DNA of 64,000 nucleotides from Bacillus sp. FSL K6-3431. GTDB taxonomy: Bacteria; Bacillota; Bacilli; Bacillales; Bacillaceae_C. The translations under genes were made by a program, and so were the position numbers. Positions 38,919-47,839 of the stretch are shown piece after piece. The stretch's first letter is position 1; each line of letters begins with the position of its first letter. The notes below the pieces were generated by a model. That model worked only from the letters and a program-made list of their open reading frames with translations. It was not told the DNA's origin and ran no database searches. The stretch lies in contig NZ_JBBOCT010000001.1 of assembly GCF_038002605.1 (NCBI RefSeq), forward strand, positions 2,418,001-2,482,000, given 5' to 3'.

Positions 38919-39144
38919 ACTGACAACCCCTTTATGCTCTATTTTTCTGTAGTACCTTTGCTTACAGTTATAACCTTTCCACTAAGACGAAGTATCGCTA
39001 ATTTCATTTACCTTTGATTACCTTTCTTCGAACAAGATGTTTTTAGAGTTATATAGTTTTCAGCTTAATATTCTTAACACATTTAATTATAGAAAGATGG
39101 CTTATAATGGACAATGGTAACTAGTTTCATAACTAATCACTTCA

Positions 39145-39564
39145 TTAAATACTTTCAAGTTGAGTTTGAGATAGCTTAATCGCTTTATTTTTTGCCGAAT
39201 AAATAACAAATACAACCAAAAACAATACAAATCCAACAATATCCATCACTAACAATTGAAATATTCCCCAGCAAGCAATCCATATTAATGTCTTATATTG
39301 AATTTCACCATCTTTTATATTTCTTGCAATAAGAAAGTTCACGATTGCTCCAACGAATATTAATAGACCAAAGGTCAAAATCACTTTTGTTACATTATCA
39401 ATTAATGTCATTCCTGCTACAACTGAATCAACAGTATTATCTTGTATTCCTTGGACACCTGTTTTTTTAAACCACGTAGAATAACCTAAAATGGTTATAA
39501 GTGCGGTAAACATATTCCATATGGATCCTGCTATTAACAACTTTTTTTCTAATTTTCTGCCCAT
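39145..39564 (-). CDS. Small four-helix membrane protein, unknown
   Basis: About 139 residues with four predicted membrane helices (near 10-28, 58-80, 90-108 and 108-128) and a basic C-terminus. I recognise no family. It lies about 55 bp after the permease gene at 39621, in the same direction, so it may be part of that importer operon. Two in-frame ATGs are 6 nt apart; the second (39564) has a better distance to GAGG. The following gap to 38918 contains no clear gene. Confidence 0.6.
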   Translation of the reverse strand: MGRKLEKKLLIAGSIWNMFTALITILGYSTWFKKTGVQGIQDNTVDSVVAGMTLIDNVTKVILTFGLLIFVGAIVNFLIARNIKDGEIQYKTLIWIACWGIFQLLVMDIVGFVLFLVVFVIYSAKNKAIKLSQTQLESI

Positions 39565-39620
39565 GCTCATTCCTCACTTTTTTTAAAACATAAGAAGCTT
39601 GTTGTTCCTAACAAGGTTTC

Positions 39621-40466
39621 TTAACCTTTAATACCTGAATTCAAGTTAATTGACTGCACAAAGTATTTTTGCGCGAACAAAAATAACAGTAATGTGGGGA
39701 TAATCGCTAATATTGCCGAACCCATTAATTGTCCGATCATACGATAGTTTCCGTAGATATCTTGTAATAACAATAATCCAGCTGTAACGGGCATTTTTTC
39801 TACATCTGTATAAACAATAACTGGCCAAAGAAAATCATTCCACGACCCAGTAAAAGAGAACAAACCGCAAACGATTAATACTGGTTTAATTAGTGGTAAC
39901 ATCACAGAGTAATAGATTCTAAAGTCACCAGCGCCATCTACCCGAGCAGACTCGTCCAATTCCTTTGGAATCCCCCTCATGAACTGTCTAACTAAGAAAA
40001 CGTTACCCATTCCAGCTAACCCTGGTATAACCATAGCCCAAGCGGTATTAACCCAGCCTAACGCATCAATAATTTTATAGGATGGAATTAAGTTAACGAC
40101 CCCTGGAAAAAAGGAAATACCTAACAGAGTAAAGAACAACACATCTCTCCCTTTAAAATTCATACGGGAATAACCATAAGCAGTAATTGAAATGACAACA
40201 ACCACTAAAAGCGTATGCATTGTTGCAATAAATAAAGAGTTCATTAACCAACGCAAAATTGGCGCTGTAGATGTATTCGTCAATATATTTACATAGTTTT
40301 CAACGATCCAATTCACAGGCAATAACCTAAAACCAGTAGAGACAACCTCCGTTTGGGATCGAAATGATGTGGTAATTCCAAATATGATAGGAATCGCCCA
40401 TATGACACAGAGAACAATTAAAAATAGATATGCTGAATATTTTGATACGCTTATTTTTTTCGACAT
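39621..40466 (-). CDS. Sugar ABC transporter permease (MalG type)
   Basis: 281 residues with six helices, EAA loop DESARVDGAGDFRIYYSVMLP (about 170-190) and the ending VQSINLNSGIKG that is common to the AraQ/MalG group. AAAAGGTG before the ATG. It pairs with the permease at 40511. Confidence 0.9.
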   Translation of the reverse strand: MSKKISVSKYSAYLFLIVLCVIWAIPIIFGITTSFRSQTEVVSTGFRLLPVNWIVENYVNILTNTSTAPILRWLMNSLFIATMHTLLVVVVISITAYGYSRMNFKGRDVLFFTLLGISFFPGVVNLIPSYKIIDALGWVNTAWAMVIPGLAGMGNVFLVRQFMRGIPKELDESARVDGAGDFRIYYSVMLPLIKPVLIVCGLFSFTGSWNDFLWPVIVYTDVEKMPVTAGLLLLQDIYGNYRMIGQLMGSAILAIIPTLLLFLFAQKYFVQSINLNSGIKG

Positions 40467-40510
40467 TTTTTCACACCTTTTTCCATTATTAGCAAATATC
40501 TATCGTTCAT

Positions 40511-41389
40511 CTAAGAAGCATTTCGGTTCATCACATAATATTGCAATGCTGAAATAACTAGAATGACCAATCCAAGTAATACCGCCATTGCTGATGCCAT
40601 TCCTGCGATTGACTCCCCGTGACTAAATGCCAGTTGACGAATATACATCATCAATACTGTTGTGCTTTGTTTTGGACCACCATCGGTCATCATTAACGGT
40701 TGACCGAATACATTAAAAGCGCCGGCAGTTGTCATAACAAACGTATAAATTAATGGAAAACGAATAGACGGTAAGGTAATGCTAACGAATTTCCGAATCG
40801 GGCCAGCACCATCAATTGCTGCGGATTCATATAAATCTTGTGATACACCATTTATGGAAGCACGATAAATAATCATGTTTCCCCCTACTCCACCCCATAC
40901 GGTGATTACAATAATGATGAGCCAAGCATAAGGCTGGTTTGCCGCCCAAACAGTGTCTGAACCAAACAGATTTCCAGTAACCCCTAATTGTTTATTAAAG
41001 ATTAGCGACCAGATCAACGCGGCTGCAGATATAGAAATTAATCCTGGTATATAGATAATAGATTGGATAAAGGTTTTCATTTTCACCTTTTTATGTTCCA
41101 ATGCAACAGCAACCATTAACGGGATTACAATTAATAAAGGGACGCTGAGAACAACAAATATTAACGTATTCTTTAGTCCATTCCTAAATTGATAGTGAAA
41201 GGTTGATTCACTATTTGAAAGGATAGTTTTATAGTTATCAAGCCCTACCCAAACCGGATCATTTATTAGATTCCATTGAGTGAATGAGGCATAAATCCCG
41301 TAAATCGTTGGAAGAAAAATAAAGACAGCAAATAATATTACATGGGGACCTACAAAGAAAAGAGGTGTTAAATTTACTTTCTTATTCAT
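40511..41389 (-). CDS. Sugar ABC transporter permease (MalF type)
   Basis: 292 residues; first helix FVGPHVILFAVFIFLPTIYG and EAA loop YESAAIDGAGPIRKFVSITLP (about 190-210), where Ser replaces the first usual Ala. AAAGGAG before the ATG. It follows the frameshifted binding-protein gene. Confidence 0.9.
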   Translation of the reverse strand: MNKKVNLTPLFFVGPHVILFAVFIFLPTIYGIYASFTQWNLINDPVWVGLDNYKTILSNSESTFHYQFRNGLKNTLIFVVLSVPLLIVIPLMVAVALEHKKVKMKTFIQSIIYIPGLISISAAALIWSLIFNKQLGVTGNLFGSDTVWAANQPYAWLIIIVITVWGGVGGNMIIYRASINGVSQDLYESAAIDGAGPIRKFVSITLPSIRFPLIYTFVMTTAGAFNVFGQPLMMTDGGPKQSTTVLMMYIRQLAFSHGESIAGMASAMAVLLGLVILVISALQYYVMNRNAS

Positions 41390-41453
41390 AGCTAATTCTC
41401 CTTTTGTAAAAGTAATGTGCCTTGTCCTGACACATTACTCTTTGCTAACTATT

Positions 41454-42694
41454 CTACTTAGCTTCCCCTTTGCCACCTTCAGCAATTTTATCTTCTACAA
41501 AGGTTTGCATTGTTTTTAAACCTTCATCAATATCAATTTCACCATGAACCATATCGGCAACATACGTATCTAATGCTTCCGCAACATATGGATAATATTC
41601 ATATGTATAAATGTAAAGGGATTCAATTTCTTTATCATTTGAAGTAAAGAACGATTGCATATATTTTTCGTATTCAGGACTTTCGTTAACTTCTTTACTT
41701 GCCACGATTTGTCCAGCTTCTGCCCACTCAATTGAATTTTGGCGAATAAATTCTAAGAAATCAGCAATCCCTTTTTCTTTTTCTTCTGTTCTTTTTTCAC
41801 TCTTTAACATAGCGAATAAGTGTGAAGATGCCCTATTAGTAAATTTTCCAGGTTCGAAAGCATAAATATTTGTCACACCGAAGTTCAACCCCTCTACTTC
41901 AGCATGAGCTGTAGAGCTCCAAGTACCATCTGTTGAGAATAAGACGTTCCAGACTGAAACGTTAAGTAACCGTCTTCACCATATGGTGTCATTAAACCAG
42001 ACTCCGCTACATCTTTCACCGCTTCAATCGCTTGTTTCATTACATCAGTATTAACTGCTGGCTTTCCATCTTCTTGGATGTCCCCACCTACGTTTTGAAC
42101 CTGTGCAAATATAACCCAGCTTAACAAGGCATCATTGACAACATAATCACCTTTATCTAATTTCCCTTTTAGAGACAACATTTCTTCAAAAGTAACAACA
42201 TCATCATCTAAAAAATGCTCTACATTATATTTTTTGAGTAAATCTTTATTGTAGTACATGGCATTACTATGAATATCTAGTGGAATTGTATACTGTGTGC
42301 CATCTATGTTTCCGGACGACCATGCTTGCTGTATGTAATTTTCTTCTTTTAGTTCAGTTCCCGATTCCATTATTGTCTTCATTGGCTCTAGCACATTTTG
42401 CTTAGCGTAAGAAGGAACGCGATCAGCATGAATGATCGATAAATCAGGTATACCTTTTCCAGAGTTTAATACGGTAGACATTTTGGTATACATATCAGAT
42501 GTAATAACATGTTTCACTTTAATCTCTGGATCTGTTTCATTGTAATCTTTAACAAGTTGATCCATGTACGCACCATCATCACCTGTTAGTGGTGTCCAAA
42601 ACGTAATTGTATTTTTGTCTTCGCCACTACATCCGGCTAGTATAACTGTTACTAAAAAAACAATCATAAATGAAAATCCTACCTTTTTTTTCAT
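41454..42694 (-). pseudogene. Sugar-binding lipoprotein gene with a 1-nt frameshift
   Basis: From ATG 42694 (GGGGGAAGAAG before it) the reading gives a lipobox LAGC and a normal CUT1 binding protein up to LTFQSG, then runs off frame to a stop at 41894. In the next frame the family sequence continues at once with VLFSTDGTWSSTAHAEVEGL and NFGVTNIYAFEPGK to a stop at 41454. One A is missing in the codons for SGN (plus strand near 41946, TTCC instead of TTTCC). Joined, the protein would be about 413 residues. Its two permeases look intact. It is either a recent loss of function or a sequencing error in a short homopolymer. Confidence 0.85.
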
Positions 42695-42770
42695 TACTTC
42701 TTCCCCCATTTCTATTTTTCTAAAGATTATTTCTAAAAGAATATTCCCAGTTAATACTTAACTTGTGATT

Positions 42771-42799
42771 AGTATACATTCACAGGAAAACGCTGTCAA
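42771..42799 (-). promoter_or_regulatory. Sigma-A promoter of the third importer with overlapping cre-like site
   Basis: TTGACA and TATACT on the minus strand are separated by exactly 17 nt, an excellent sigma-A promoter. The plus-strand sequence GGAAAACGCTGTCA at 42785-42798 fits the CcpA cre consensus with one mismatch and covers the -35 box, so catabolite repression by blocking is plausible. Confidence 0.7.
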
Positions 42800-42837
42800 T
42801 AACATATTTATAAATCATATCGACTATATAAGTTGGT

Positions 42838-42924
42838 GATTAACATAAATGTTTACTATAAACATTTTAAAATTAGATATTTATATCGACTTAACCTTTA
42901 TATTATTATATATTTATGTTAATC
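42838..42924. promoter_or_regulatory. Paired inverted operator-like repeats of the divergent ArsR-type regulator
   Basis: GATTAACATAAAT at 42838-42850 recurs as its exact complement at 42912-42924. Next to the first copy lies the palindrome AAATGTTTA-CTA-TAAACATTT (42847-42867). ATATCGACT also occurs twice directly (42818-42826 and 42883-42891). All lie between the regulator and the importer promoter, as expected for binding sites of a dimeric regulator with DNA looping. Confidence 0.55.
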
Positions 42925-42992
42925 ATCTTTACTGTATTATATATACGAGTTAATCAGGCTTGCCTACAAATACTTTGAAAGAAGGGATTAAT

Positions 42993-43895
42993 ATGCAATT
43001 AGAAATAGACAAGTCCTCACTTGTTGTTTATCAAGCTTTGGCGAGTGAAGTAAGAATAAATATAATTCAATTACTTTCCAAAAATAAAATGAATATTAAA
43101 GAATTGGCTGAAGCACTTAATATAAGTAGTCCTATCATGACTAAGCATATAAAAAAATTAGAAGACGCAGGGATTATTAAAACAGAAAAAATTCCTGGAA
43201 AATCAGGTCGGCAAAGAATTTCCATCTTAAAAGTGGATCATATTGAAATTAATTTCCCTAAAAAAATCTTCCATTCATTTGCATCTTATGAAACATCTGT
43301 TCCTATCGGACATTATACTGATTTTGATTTTAAGCCAACATGTGGGCTCGCAACGGAGAAAGATTTTATCGGGAGAGTGGACGAACCGAATTACTTTATG
43401 GATCCAAAAAGAGTAGAAGCGGAAATTCTGTGGTTTACCCAAGGTTTCGTTCAATATAATATTGCTAACTTTCTAAAAAAGGATGAAAAATTACAACAGT
43501 TTGAAATTAGTTTAGAGGTATCTTCTGAATTTCCGTTTTCAAATGACGTCTGGCCTTCTGACATAACTTTTTCCCTAAACGGTTTGGAATTAGGTACTTG
43601 GACGAGTCCCGGTGACTTTGCTGATACAAGAGGGAAATTCACACCCGAATGGTGGCCACATAATATCAATCAATATGGATTACTAAAAACAATTAGAATT
43701 ACAAGCCACGGAACATATATTGATGGTGACCCCCTGTCACAAGTGTTAGTGGAGGATTTAGATACCACTTGTGACAGATGGACTTTTCGAATCGAAGTAA
43801 AAGAAGATGCGAAACATGTTGGAGGGGCAACGCTTTTTGGAAAAAAATTCGGAAACCATGATCAAGATATCATGTTTAAATCATTTTACCTTTGA
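42993..43895 (+). CDS. ArsR-type regulator with large C-terminal beta-rich domain
   Basis: The N-terminal 90 residues form a winged helix of ArsR type (LASEVRINIIQLLSKNKMNI, ELAEALNISSPIMTKHIKKL). The remaining 210 residues are an extra domain rich in aromatic and beta-forming residues (WFTQGFVQYNIANFL, LNGLELGTWTSPGDFADTRG) with a few Cys and His. ArsR proteins are usually about 100 residues, so this one is three times as long; the added domain probably senses a ligand, likely a sugar. It is divergent from the importer at 42694, the obvious target. The ATG 42993 has GAAGGGA; a TTG at 42960 is less likely. Confidence 0.75.
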   Translation: MQLEIDKSSLVVYQALASEVRINIIQLLSKNKMNIKELAEALNISSPIMTKHIKKLEDAGIIKTEKIPGKSGRQRISILKVDHIEINFPKKIFHSFASYETSVPIGHYTDFDFKPTCGLATEKDFIGRVDEPNYFMDPKRVEAEILWFTQGFVQYNIANFLKKDEKLQQFEISLEVSSEFPFSNDVWPSDITFSLNGLELGTWTSPGDFADTRGKFTPEWWPHNINQYGLLKTIRITSHGTYIDGDPLSQVLVEDLDTTCDRWTFRIEVKEDAKHVGGATLFGKKFGNHDQDIMFKSFYL

Positions 43896-44013
43896 CATGA
43901 ATCATGAATTGACCATTTGCTTTTAACCTTATGTCGATTATTTTTTACTTATCCAGACCTTCTTCAAATTAGAATTTTTCTATTAATTCCATCTTTGTAA
44001 TGGATTATCTTTA

Positions 44014-44060
44014 AGGGTTTAATCCCCTACTTGTTACCGATGTTTCAATTTGCTGAAACA
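44014..44060 (+). repeat. Intergenic repeat, copy 2
   Basis: This piece repeats the order GGGTTT, CCCCTACTT, GATGTTTCAATTTGCTGAA found at 35318-35402 but lacks the inner hairpin there. TGTTTCA/TGAAACA (44041-44060) gives it its own small stem. Confidence 0.45.
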
Positions 44061-44067
44061 GGCCGCT

Positions 44068-44114
44068 TCAACAAAAAGAGGAATGAACATGTTGTTCATT
44101 CCTCTTTTTGTTGA
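44068..44114. terminator. Bidirectional terminator
   Basis: The arms TTCAACAAAAAGAGGAATGA and TCATTCCTCTTTTTGTTGAA are exact complements around a short centre. T-rich on both strands, it can end both the ArsR-type gene (plus) and the GH146-like gene (minus). Confidence 0.75.
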
Positions 44115-44120
44115 AACTTG

Positions 44121-44164
44121 TTAATTTACCTTTACCTTTTCTTCCTCTGGATTAACATTTAGCT
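44121..44164 (-). pseudogene. Duplicate 3' tail of an ABC ATPase gene
   Basis: The minus strand reads GIELNVNPEEEKVKVN-stop, where the last 11 codons VNPEEEKVKVN are identical to the end of the ATPase gene at 49171, and most of the DNA matches too. The preceding codons differ. This is a scrap of a paralogue or a copied gene end left behind by rearrangement. Confidence 0.65.
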
Positions 44165-44197
44165 CTATACCTGATAAATTTTCTCAGCTCCACGGTG

Positions 44198-46477
44198 TTA
44201 AAAACGATTAGAATTTAAAACCCTAACACCATAAACACCACCTGCTACCTTACCTTCGATAGATGAAAACTTCACCTCAACAACTTGTTTTCCTTCCGTT
44301 AAGATCATCGGAATGTTATAATATATTTTGAAAATATCGTCTGATTTATTACCATCAAGTTTTTGCTGCGCTATTGTTGTTCCATCAATCATTATGTTGA
44401 ATTCACGTATATACTTTTTTCCATCCACAAAAAATGTTCGATCACCAGTAAAATAAGTTACTTCCAGAAACATTTGTTTAGTAGGCTGAACAGCCAGTTC
44501 ATAACTAAAGTATCCTTCATCACGACTATCACGCCAACTTTTCTGGATGGTATTAAGGTATCCTGTTGTTGAATTTTTTGTTTTAATCTTATGCTCCACT
44601 TCCGGCTGTTGTTCTCCTGGCTGTACAAAGTCGACTGTAATGGCTCTCATCTTTTCGAACACTTCTTTTTCTTTGTCAACAAATGTCGCATAGGCGTCTT
44701 CGTCGATTAAATTCCAATATAGTGTGTACCGTTGATGGTGAAGCTGATAAAACGGAATAAGTGTAATTTTTACATTTCCCGGCTGACCAACCGCGTCTGT
44801 TTCAAATGTCAACGGAGATCCGTTAATAGGCTTAATCCATTTTGTTAAATTGCCTTTGTCAGCCACAAGATTAGGTACATCTATCAATGGATGATTATTT
44901 AATTTTAGATGATCACCCAAAATGTCGCTTTCTGGAAATGCTTCTGTTCCTAAAGCTCCTGCCAATACAATCGGTCCATACATAATGCCCATTTTATTTG
45001 GATTATCTTTGGACGTATATGTATGGAGTTCCATAGGGAGATTGATTTCTATTTGATCACCAGCACGCCAATATCCTTCAATAGTTATATATCCATTTTT
45101 AGAGCTATAAGAAGTTTCCACATGATTTACAATTACAGTAATTGCTTTTGACACCCAATATGGTATGCGTATATGTACTTTTAAAAATTCCGATTCTGCT
45201 TCTTCAAAAAGGAGTATAACCTTATCTGAGTGTGGAAAGTCAGTTTCTTGGCGTATTTTCACTTTCTTTTCATCGATTTTAAGTTCGGAAGCAATGAATA
45301 GGTTTACATATAGTTCTTCATCTTTGTTAGAGTAAATACTTCTCGTATAACGTGCAGGATTTTCCATTCCTGTACCCGTACAACACCAGAATGAATCATC
45401 AGGGGAACAATATACTTTAAAATGTCCAGGTTGTGACGACACAAAATATGTTTTCATCCCTGAGTCCGGATCTTGCGAAGCAAGGATATGATTATAAAGC
45501 GCCCTTTCATAGTAATCCATATATTTAGCTTTTGGAGACCAGTTAAACAAATACTCAGTCAGCTTTAGCATATTGTATGTATTACAGGTTTCGGCTGTTT
45601 CGATCCCTAACTTTTCTCGATTTTTCGGTCCAAAGTGCTCCCCAATACTGTTACCTCCAATGATATAGGAACGAAATTTAGTTACTTCATTCCAAAAGAA
45701 AACTGCCATTTTTTTATACTCTTCACTTCCGGTTATGTCATATAACTTAGCTGCACCAATTACTTTTGGAATTTGTGTATTAGCATGTTTACCTTCAAGC
45801 TCATCCATACTTTTAGATAGAGAGTCCAATATCGCAATATGACAAAATCTAATTGCTAGATTCAAGTAATCTTGATTATCAGTAATCAAATAGAGATCAG
45901 CCATGGCTTCATTCATACCGCCATGTTCACAGATAAGCATCTTTTGAAATTGCTTATCATCCAAGTTGTCTGTTCCTTTCTTAGCCCAATCAGCGAGCTT
46001 AATTACAACTTCCAGCGCTTTTTTATTTCCTAAAAGTGTATACACATCCATGAGCCCAGCATAAATTTTGTGAATGCTATACCAAGGAACCCATGCTCCT
46101 GCTAAGCTAAAATTCTCGACTTCAAAATCCCCGCTAAAGACTTTATCAAAGCATTCGCGTGGAAATCCACTAACATAGCCATCTTGATCAAAACTTTGTA
46201 TATGCGCGAGTTCCTCCACAGCATAGTCTATTTTCTGTTTTAGCTTATCATCGTTCGTAACCGCATACATAGTCGATGCAGCCGAAAGCCAATGACCGAT
46301 TGAATGACCGCTAATTCCCGTTGATTCCCATCCCCCGTAACGAGGTTGCTTCGGTGTTTGCGAAATTGCCTCATAACATGGGGCAACAAGTCTATCAACG
46401 TCAAGATAAACGAGGTATTCCTTTCCCTTTACTTGTGATTTCTTAAACACACCATCTAGTAATATTACATTCTCCAT
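44198..46477 (-). CDS. GH127/GH146-type beta-L-arabinofuranosidase
   Basis: A 759-residue protein of the DUF1680 group with an (alpha/alpha)6 barrel (about 20-400) and beta domains behind it. Zinc-site residues are visible: Glu296 and Cys298 (TAETCNTYN), Cys365-Cys366 (SFWCCTGTGMEN), and a possible acid/base Glu280 (IGEHFG). The wording GYLVYLDVDRL-like start, YGGWE and WCCxGTGMEN fits the GH146 branch (Bacteroides BT0349) better than classic GH127. No signal peptide. Substrate would be a beta-L-arabinofuranoside. AAAGGAG before ATG. It follows the regulator and importer locus, divergent from the YesL-like gene. Confidence 0.82.
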   Translation of the reverse strand: MENVILLDGVFKKSQVKGKEYLVYLDVDRLVAPCYEAISQTPKQPRYGGWESTGISGHSIGHWLSAASTMYAVTNDDKLKQKIDYAVEELAHIQSFDQDGYVSGFPRECFDKVFSGDFEVENFSLAGAWVPWYSIHKIYAGLMDVYTLLGNKKALEVVIKLADWAKKGTDNLDDKQFQKMLICEHGGMNEAMADLYLITDNQDYLNLAIRFCHIAILDSLSKSMDELEGKHANTQIPKVIGAAKLYDITGSEEYKKMAVFFWNEVTKFRSYIIGGNSIGEHFGPKNREKLGIETAETCNTYNMLKLTEYLFNWSPKAKYMDYYERALYNHILASQDPDSGMKTYFVSSQPGHFKVYCSPDDSFWCCTGTGMENPARYTRSIYSNKDEELYVNLFIASELKIDEKKVKIRQETDFPHSDKVILLFEEAESEFLKVHIRIPYWVSKAITVIVNHVETSYSSKNGYITIEGYWRAGDQIEINLPMELHTYTSKDNPNKMGIMYGPIVLAGALGTEAFPESDILGDHLKLNNHPLIDVPNLVADKGNLTKWIKPINGSPLTFETDAVGQPGNVKITLIPFYQLHHQRYTLYWNLIDEDAYATFVDKEKEVFEKMRAITVDFVQPGEQQPEVEHKIKTKNSTTGYLNTIQKSWRDSRDEGYFSYELAVQPTKQMFLEVTYFTGDRTFFVDGKKYIREFNIMIDGTTIAQQKLDGNKSDDIFKIYYNIPMILTEGKQVVEVKFSSIEGKVAGGVYGVRVLNSNRF

Positions 46478-46670
46478 TATAAAATCTCCTTTATTTACCG
46501 CTTCAGTCTATTCTAGTATTTCCATTTCTCAATAAGTAACCTTCCGAATCTAAAACCATAACTAAACTCCCATTCCTCCCAAATCATGAATGATTTCGTT
46601 TCCCTTATCTATCTTTTTAACAGATTATGTGGTACTTTTATGTCACAAACTTCAAAGTTGGGTGAATCTA

Positions 46671-47288
46671 ATGAATATATTAAATAGTAGGTTTTATATT
46701 TTCCTAGAAAAGGTTTCTAACTTATTTATTTTAAATGTTATCTGGTTAATCGCATGCTTACCTATAATCACGATCTTCCCAGCAACTGCAGCGATGTTTA
46801 GTGTCATTAGACAGTGGAAATTACATGACGAAACCAGTGTATTTATGCCTTTTACAAAACATTTTAAATTGAATTTTAAACAGAGCTTATTAATTGGCTT
46901 ACTATGGATTCCCTTCGCTTTTCTACTGTATATCGATTACTTTTACGTTATCCAAGCCTTGGAAAAATGGAGAACCTTTCTATTAGTTCCACTTTTTTTT
47001 ATCGCAATGATTTTTATGTTCATGAGTACTTTTTTATTTCCTGTCATGATCCACTATCAGCTAAGATTAAGAGATGTTTTAAAAAACTCATTCATTGTCT
47101 CACTTGCCTATTTTCCAACAACATTATTAATTATCATCTTTGGTGGAATATGTTTACTTATAATTATCTACGTTCCTGTAACATTTCTCATCATTTTTAG
47201 CATTTGGGCAAATATAAATTTTTTACTTTGTAACCGCTCTTTTAATAAAATTGAAAAGTTGAAAACCGTGCCAGCCTTAGAGGAATGA
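46671..47288 (+). CDS. YesL-like DUF624 membrane protein
   Basis: About 205 residues with five or six membrane helices. The N-terminus (SNLFILNVIWLIACLPIITI, FPATAAMFSVIRQW) is the hallmark of the DUF624/YesL family, which occurs beside sugar importers and glycosidases in Bacilli but has no known role. Start ATG 46671 chosen because the family begins about there; an upstream ATG at 46590 would add 27 atypical residues. It is divergent from the GH146-like gene. Confidence 0.8.
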   Translation: MNILNSRFYIFLEKVSNLFILNVIWLIACLPIITIFPATAAMFSVIRQWKLHDETSVFMPFTKHFKLNFKQSLLIGLLWIPFAFLLYIDYFYVIQALEKWRTFLLVPLFFIAMIFMFMSTFLFPVMIHYQLRLRDVLKNSFIVSLAYFPTTLLIIIFGGICLLIIIYVPVTFLIIFSIWANINFLLCNRSFNKIEKLKTVPALEE

Positions 47289-47335
47289 ACCTTCTCATTC
47301 TTCTAAGGCTGTAAGAAAGTCTCGTCGACTTTTTT
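47272..47335 (+). terminator. Double hairpin terminator after the YesL-like gene
   Basis: A 17-bp arm (47272-47288, beginning CAGCCTTAGA) pairs with 47295-47311 across the stop codon, with one mismatch. It is followed by AAAGTC-TCGTC-GACTTT (47316-47332) and a T run to 47335. Together they form a strong plus-strand terminator. Confidence 0.7.
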
Positions 47336-47786
47336 ATAGTTACAAAAGCACTTATCAAACTTCGTGACTAGTAAAGATCACTCCGTCCAGGTCAATTTCA
47401 CTAGGTGTGATTCACTTTATTCGTAATATCACTTATCATCTCGTGTATATCAACTTCCTAATCTTGGTTACGGATAACTCACCGATTTTATGAGCCACTC
47501 ACCGATTTTGCGAGCCACTCGCTGATTTTACGAGCCGCTCACCGGTTTTACGAGCCACTCGCCGATTTTGTGAGCCACTCGCTGATTTTACGAGCCGCTC
47601 ACCGATTTTGTGAGCCACTCGCTGATTTTACGAGCCGCTCACCGATTTTGTGAGCCGCTCACCGATTTTGTGAGCCACTCACCGATTTTGCGAGCCACTC
47701 GCTGATTTTACGAGTCAAGTCCAGACAATTGTGTAATTTAGTTTACAATGTTTTCTTTATGATGTTTAGTTATAGTTGGCTATTTT

Positions 47787-47832
47787 ATTTCATCAAGTGA
47801 AAAGGGGGTACCCCCTTTTCACTTGATGAAAT
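47787..47832. terminator. 46-bp perfect palindrome at the transposase 3' end
   Basis: ATTTCATCAAGTGAAAAGGG and its complement meet at GGTACC (47807-47812) without a loop spacer. It lies 8 bp after the transposase stop. It may terminate the transposase mRNA or keep outside transcription out of the transposase gene. Confidence 0.7.
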
Positions 47833-47839
47833 TGTCATT

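Noticed and set aside
47481-47712. CRISPR-like array
   Set aside because: The 20-bp units follow each other directly without unique spacers, and no cas genes are nearby.
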